NCBI GenBank assembly: GCA_036489755.1
Contig: DASXFD010000075.1
Span: 1-64,000, forward strand
DNA: 64,000 nucleotides
Direction: 5' to 3'
Source: JABFXX01 sp036489755
GTDB lineage: Bacteria > Myxococcota_A > Polyangia > Haliangiales > Haliangiaceae
Made by a program: the position numbers and the translations under genes. The stretch's first letter is position 1; each line of letters starts with the position of its first letter. The notes beneath the pieces were generated by a model. That model was given only the letters and a program-made list of their open reading frames with translations, was not told the origin of the DNA and did no database searches. Below, one piece after another: positions 63,003 through 64,000 of this stretch.

Positions 63003-64000
63003 CGGCCTCCTCTGGTGGGTGGGAGCTGCGGCATCACCTTACCCATCTCCACGTATTCGTGATGTGCGCCGGTCCACAGATCGTCGGCAATCAGCGCGCG
63101 ACCGGCCCGCGCGGCGACCACGGCGGCGCGGACGACCGCGTTCTTGATGTAGCCGCCGGTCATGTCGAAGCGTTCGGCGAGCCCCGTGAAGTCGAGCTCG
63201 CCGAGGCCGGTCGACGGCGGTAGTAGCTGCTTCCACAAGCGCGCGCGCTCCTCGACCTCGGGCTCCGGAAACCGGATGCGGAAGTTGAGGCGTCGCTGCA
63301 AGGCGGGATCGATCGCGCTCTCGGCATTTGTCGTCAGCACACTGACGCCGTCGAACGTCTCCATCCGCTGCAAGATGTAGTTGACCTCGAGGTTCGCGAA
63401 CCGATCCTGCGCGCTCTTGAGCTCGGTGCGCTTGCAGAACAGCGAGTCGGCCTCGTCGAACAACAGCATCGCGTGCGCGTCTTGAGCTTCGTCGAAGATC
63501 TTCGCGAGGTTCTTCTCGGTCTCGCCGACGTACTTCGACACCACCGCCGACAGATCGATTCGCACGAGCTCGAGCCCGAGCTCGCTCGCGACCACAGAAG
63601 CCGCCATCGTCTTGCCGGTGCCGGGCTCGCCCGAATACAGCGCCGCCACGCCGCGCGAAATGCCGAGGTGACGCTGGTAGCCCCAGCGCTCGAGGATCTG
63701 CGCGCGCTCGCGCACCATCGCGATCATGTCGCGCAGCGTGTCGATGACGTCGTCGGGCAGCACGAGCTCGGTCATCCGCGCCTTGCGCGCCACGACGGTG
63801 CCAAACGTGCCGAGCCGCAGCGACAACCGGCGCGCGATCGCGGCTTCGAGCGCATCGGCATCGAGCGACGTGCGCGCCGCGGCGGCGTAACGCGCGGCTT
63901 CTCCGGCGACGTCGGCGATCGCGCCGGGCCCGATGACGTAGCGCGCGGCGAGCTCGCCCGCGACGGCGACTTGCTCGGCGGGCAACACGGCGCGCCACGC
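62999..64000 (-). CDS. AAA+ ATPase, C-terminal part; N-terminus beyond the window
   Basis: At least 333 residues with the frame open to the window edge; the GTG at 63988 is not needed as a start. Walker A GEPGTGKT, Walker B 'LLFDEAD', and sensor regions 'TTNAESAIDPALQRRLNFRI' and 'MTGGYIKNAVVRAAVVAA' mark a CDC48/FtsH-like classical AAA domain. Similar ATPases occur next to membrane or injection systems, but none of those genes is visible here. It is the first visible gene of an operon with a four-helix membrane protein, an SDR and a Zn-ribbon protein. Confidence 0.85.
   Translation of the reverse strand, partial: AWRAVLPAEQVAVAGELAARYVIGPGAIADVAGEAARYAAAARTSLDADALEAAIARRLSLRLGTFGTVVARKARMTELVLPDDVIDTLRDMIAMVRERAQILERWGYQRHLGISRGVAALYSGEPGTGKTMAASVVASELGLELVRIDLSAVVSKYVGETEKNLAKIFDEAQDAHAMLLFDEADSLFCKRTELKSAQDRFANLEVNYILQRMETFDGVSVLTTNAESAIDPALQRRLNFRIRFPEPEVEERARLWKQLLPPSTGLGELDFTGLAERFDMTGGYIKNAVVRAAVVAARAGRALIADDLWTGAHHEYVEMGKVMPQLPPTRGGR

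Noticed and set aside
62999..64000. Contractile injection-system ATPase
   Set aside because: Such systems carry similar AAA proteins, but no sheath, tube, baseplate or spike gene is in the window, so only a general AAA call is justified.

Overview
The window is very GC-rich, with strong G/C preference at third codon positions. It is packed with lipoproteins, six Hanks-type Ser/Thr kinases each carrying one transmembrane helix (two in one case), an FHA-fused sigma54 activator, PEGA and TPR proteins, a collagen-like protein and an AgmX/PglI-type C-terminal domain. This mix is characteristic of Myxococcota (the former delta-proteobacterial myxobacteria); the exact family cannot be set from the sequence alone. 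No rRNA, tRNA, CRISPR array or prophage was recognised.

Layout. 1-5.8 kb: cell-surface lipoproteins, including a collagen-like one, and a kinase with a C-terminal AgmX/PglI-like domain. 5.9-13.9 kb: a co-directional redox island holding an outer-membrane porin with an internal CXXCH motif, an unknown lipoprotein, two mono-haem cytochrome lipoproteins, a di-haem MauG/CcpA-type lipoprotein, an FHA-sigma54 activator, and a lipoprotein that joins a truncated haemoglobin to a type-1 copper cupredoxin. A receptor kinase with an extracytoplasmic sensor region faces it tail to tail at 13.9-15.9 kb. 15.9-19.2 kb: a ClC chloride channel, a partial tandem copy of its CBS end, and an HPP-family fragment. 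19.2-24.5 kb: two divergent kinases, one with a predicted beta-propeller sensor, plus a TPR membrane protein. 24.5-29.6 kb: a TetR regulator and three secreted lipoproteins, with GTATAC-type palindromes between the genes; one lipoprotein joins a glycoside-hydrolase-like domain to seven PLL-type propeller blades. 29.6-33.9 kb: a kinase/TPR-PEGA/PstS-like operon. 34-42.6 kb: surface proteins, and an FHA/winged-helix regulator overlapping a PhaC-like hydrolase/acyl-CoA ligase fusion. 42.6-46 kb: a third kinase-linked operon. 46-49 kb: lipid enzymes and a 235-bp inverted-repeat element. 49-60 kb: a 2,598-residue TPR protein, a TonB-dependent-receptor-like barrel and a His-tailed thioredoxin. 60-64 kb: a rhomboid protease coupled to a Zn-ribbon protein, then an AAA ATPase operon that runs off the right edge.

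Two patterns stand out. The redox island looks like a self-contained envelope electron-transfer or peroxide/NO-handling module with its own activator and candidate promoter elements. Three kinase genes are each adjacent to a secreted protein that ends in the same two-helix module, which suggests a recurring kinase-partner architecture.
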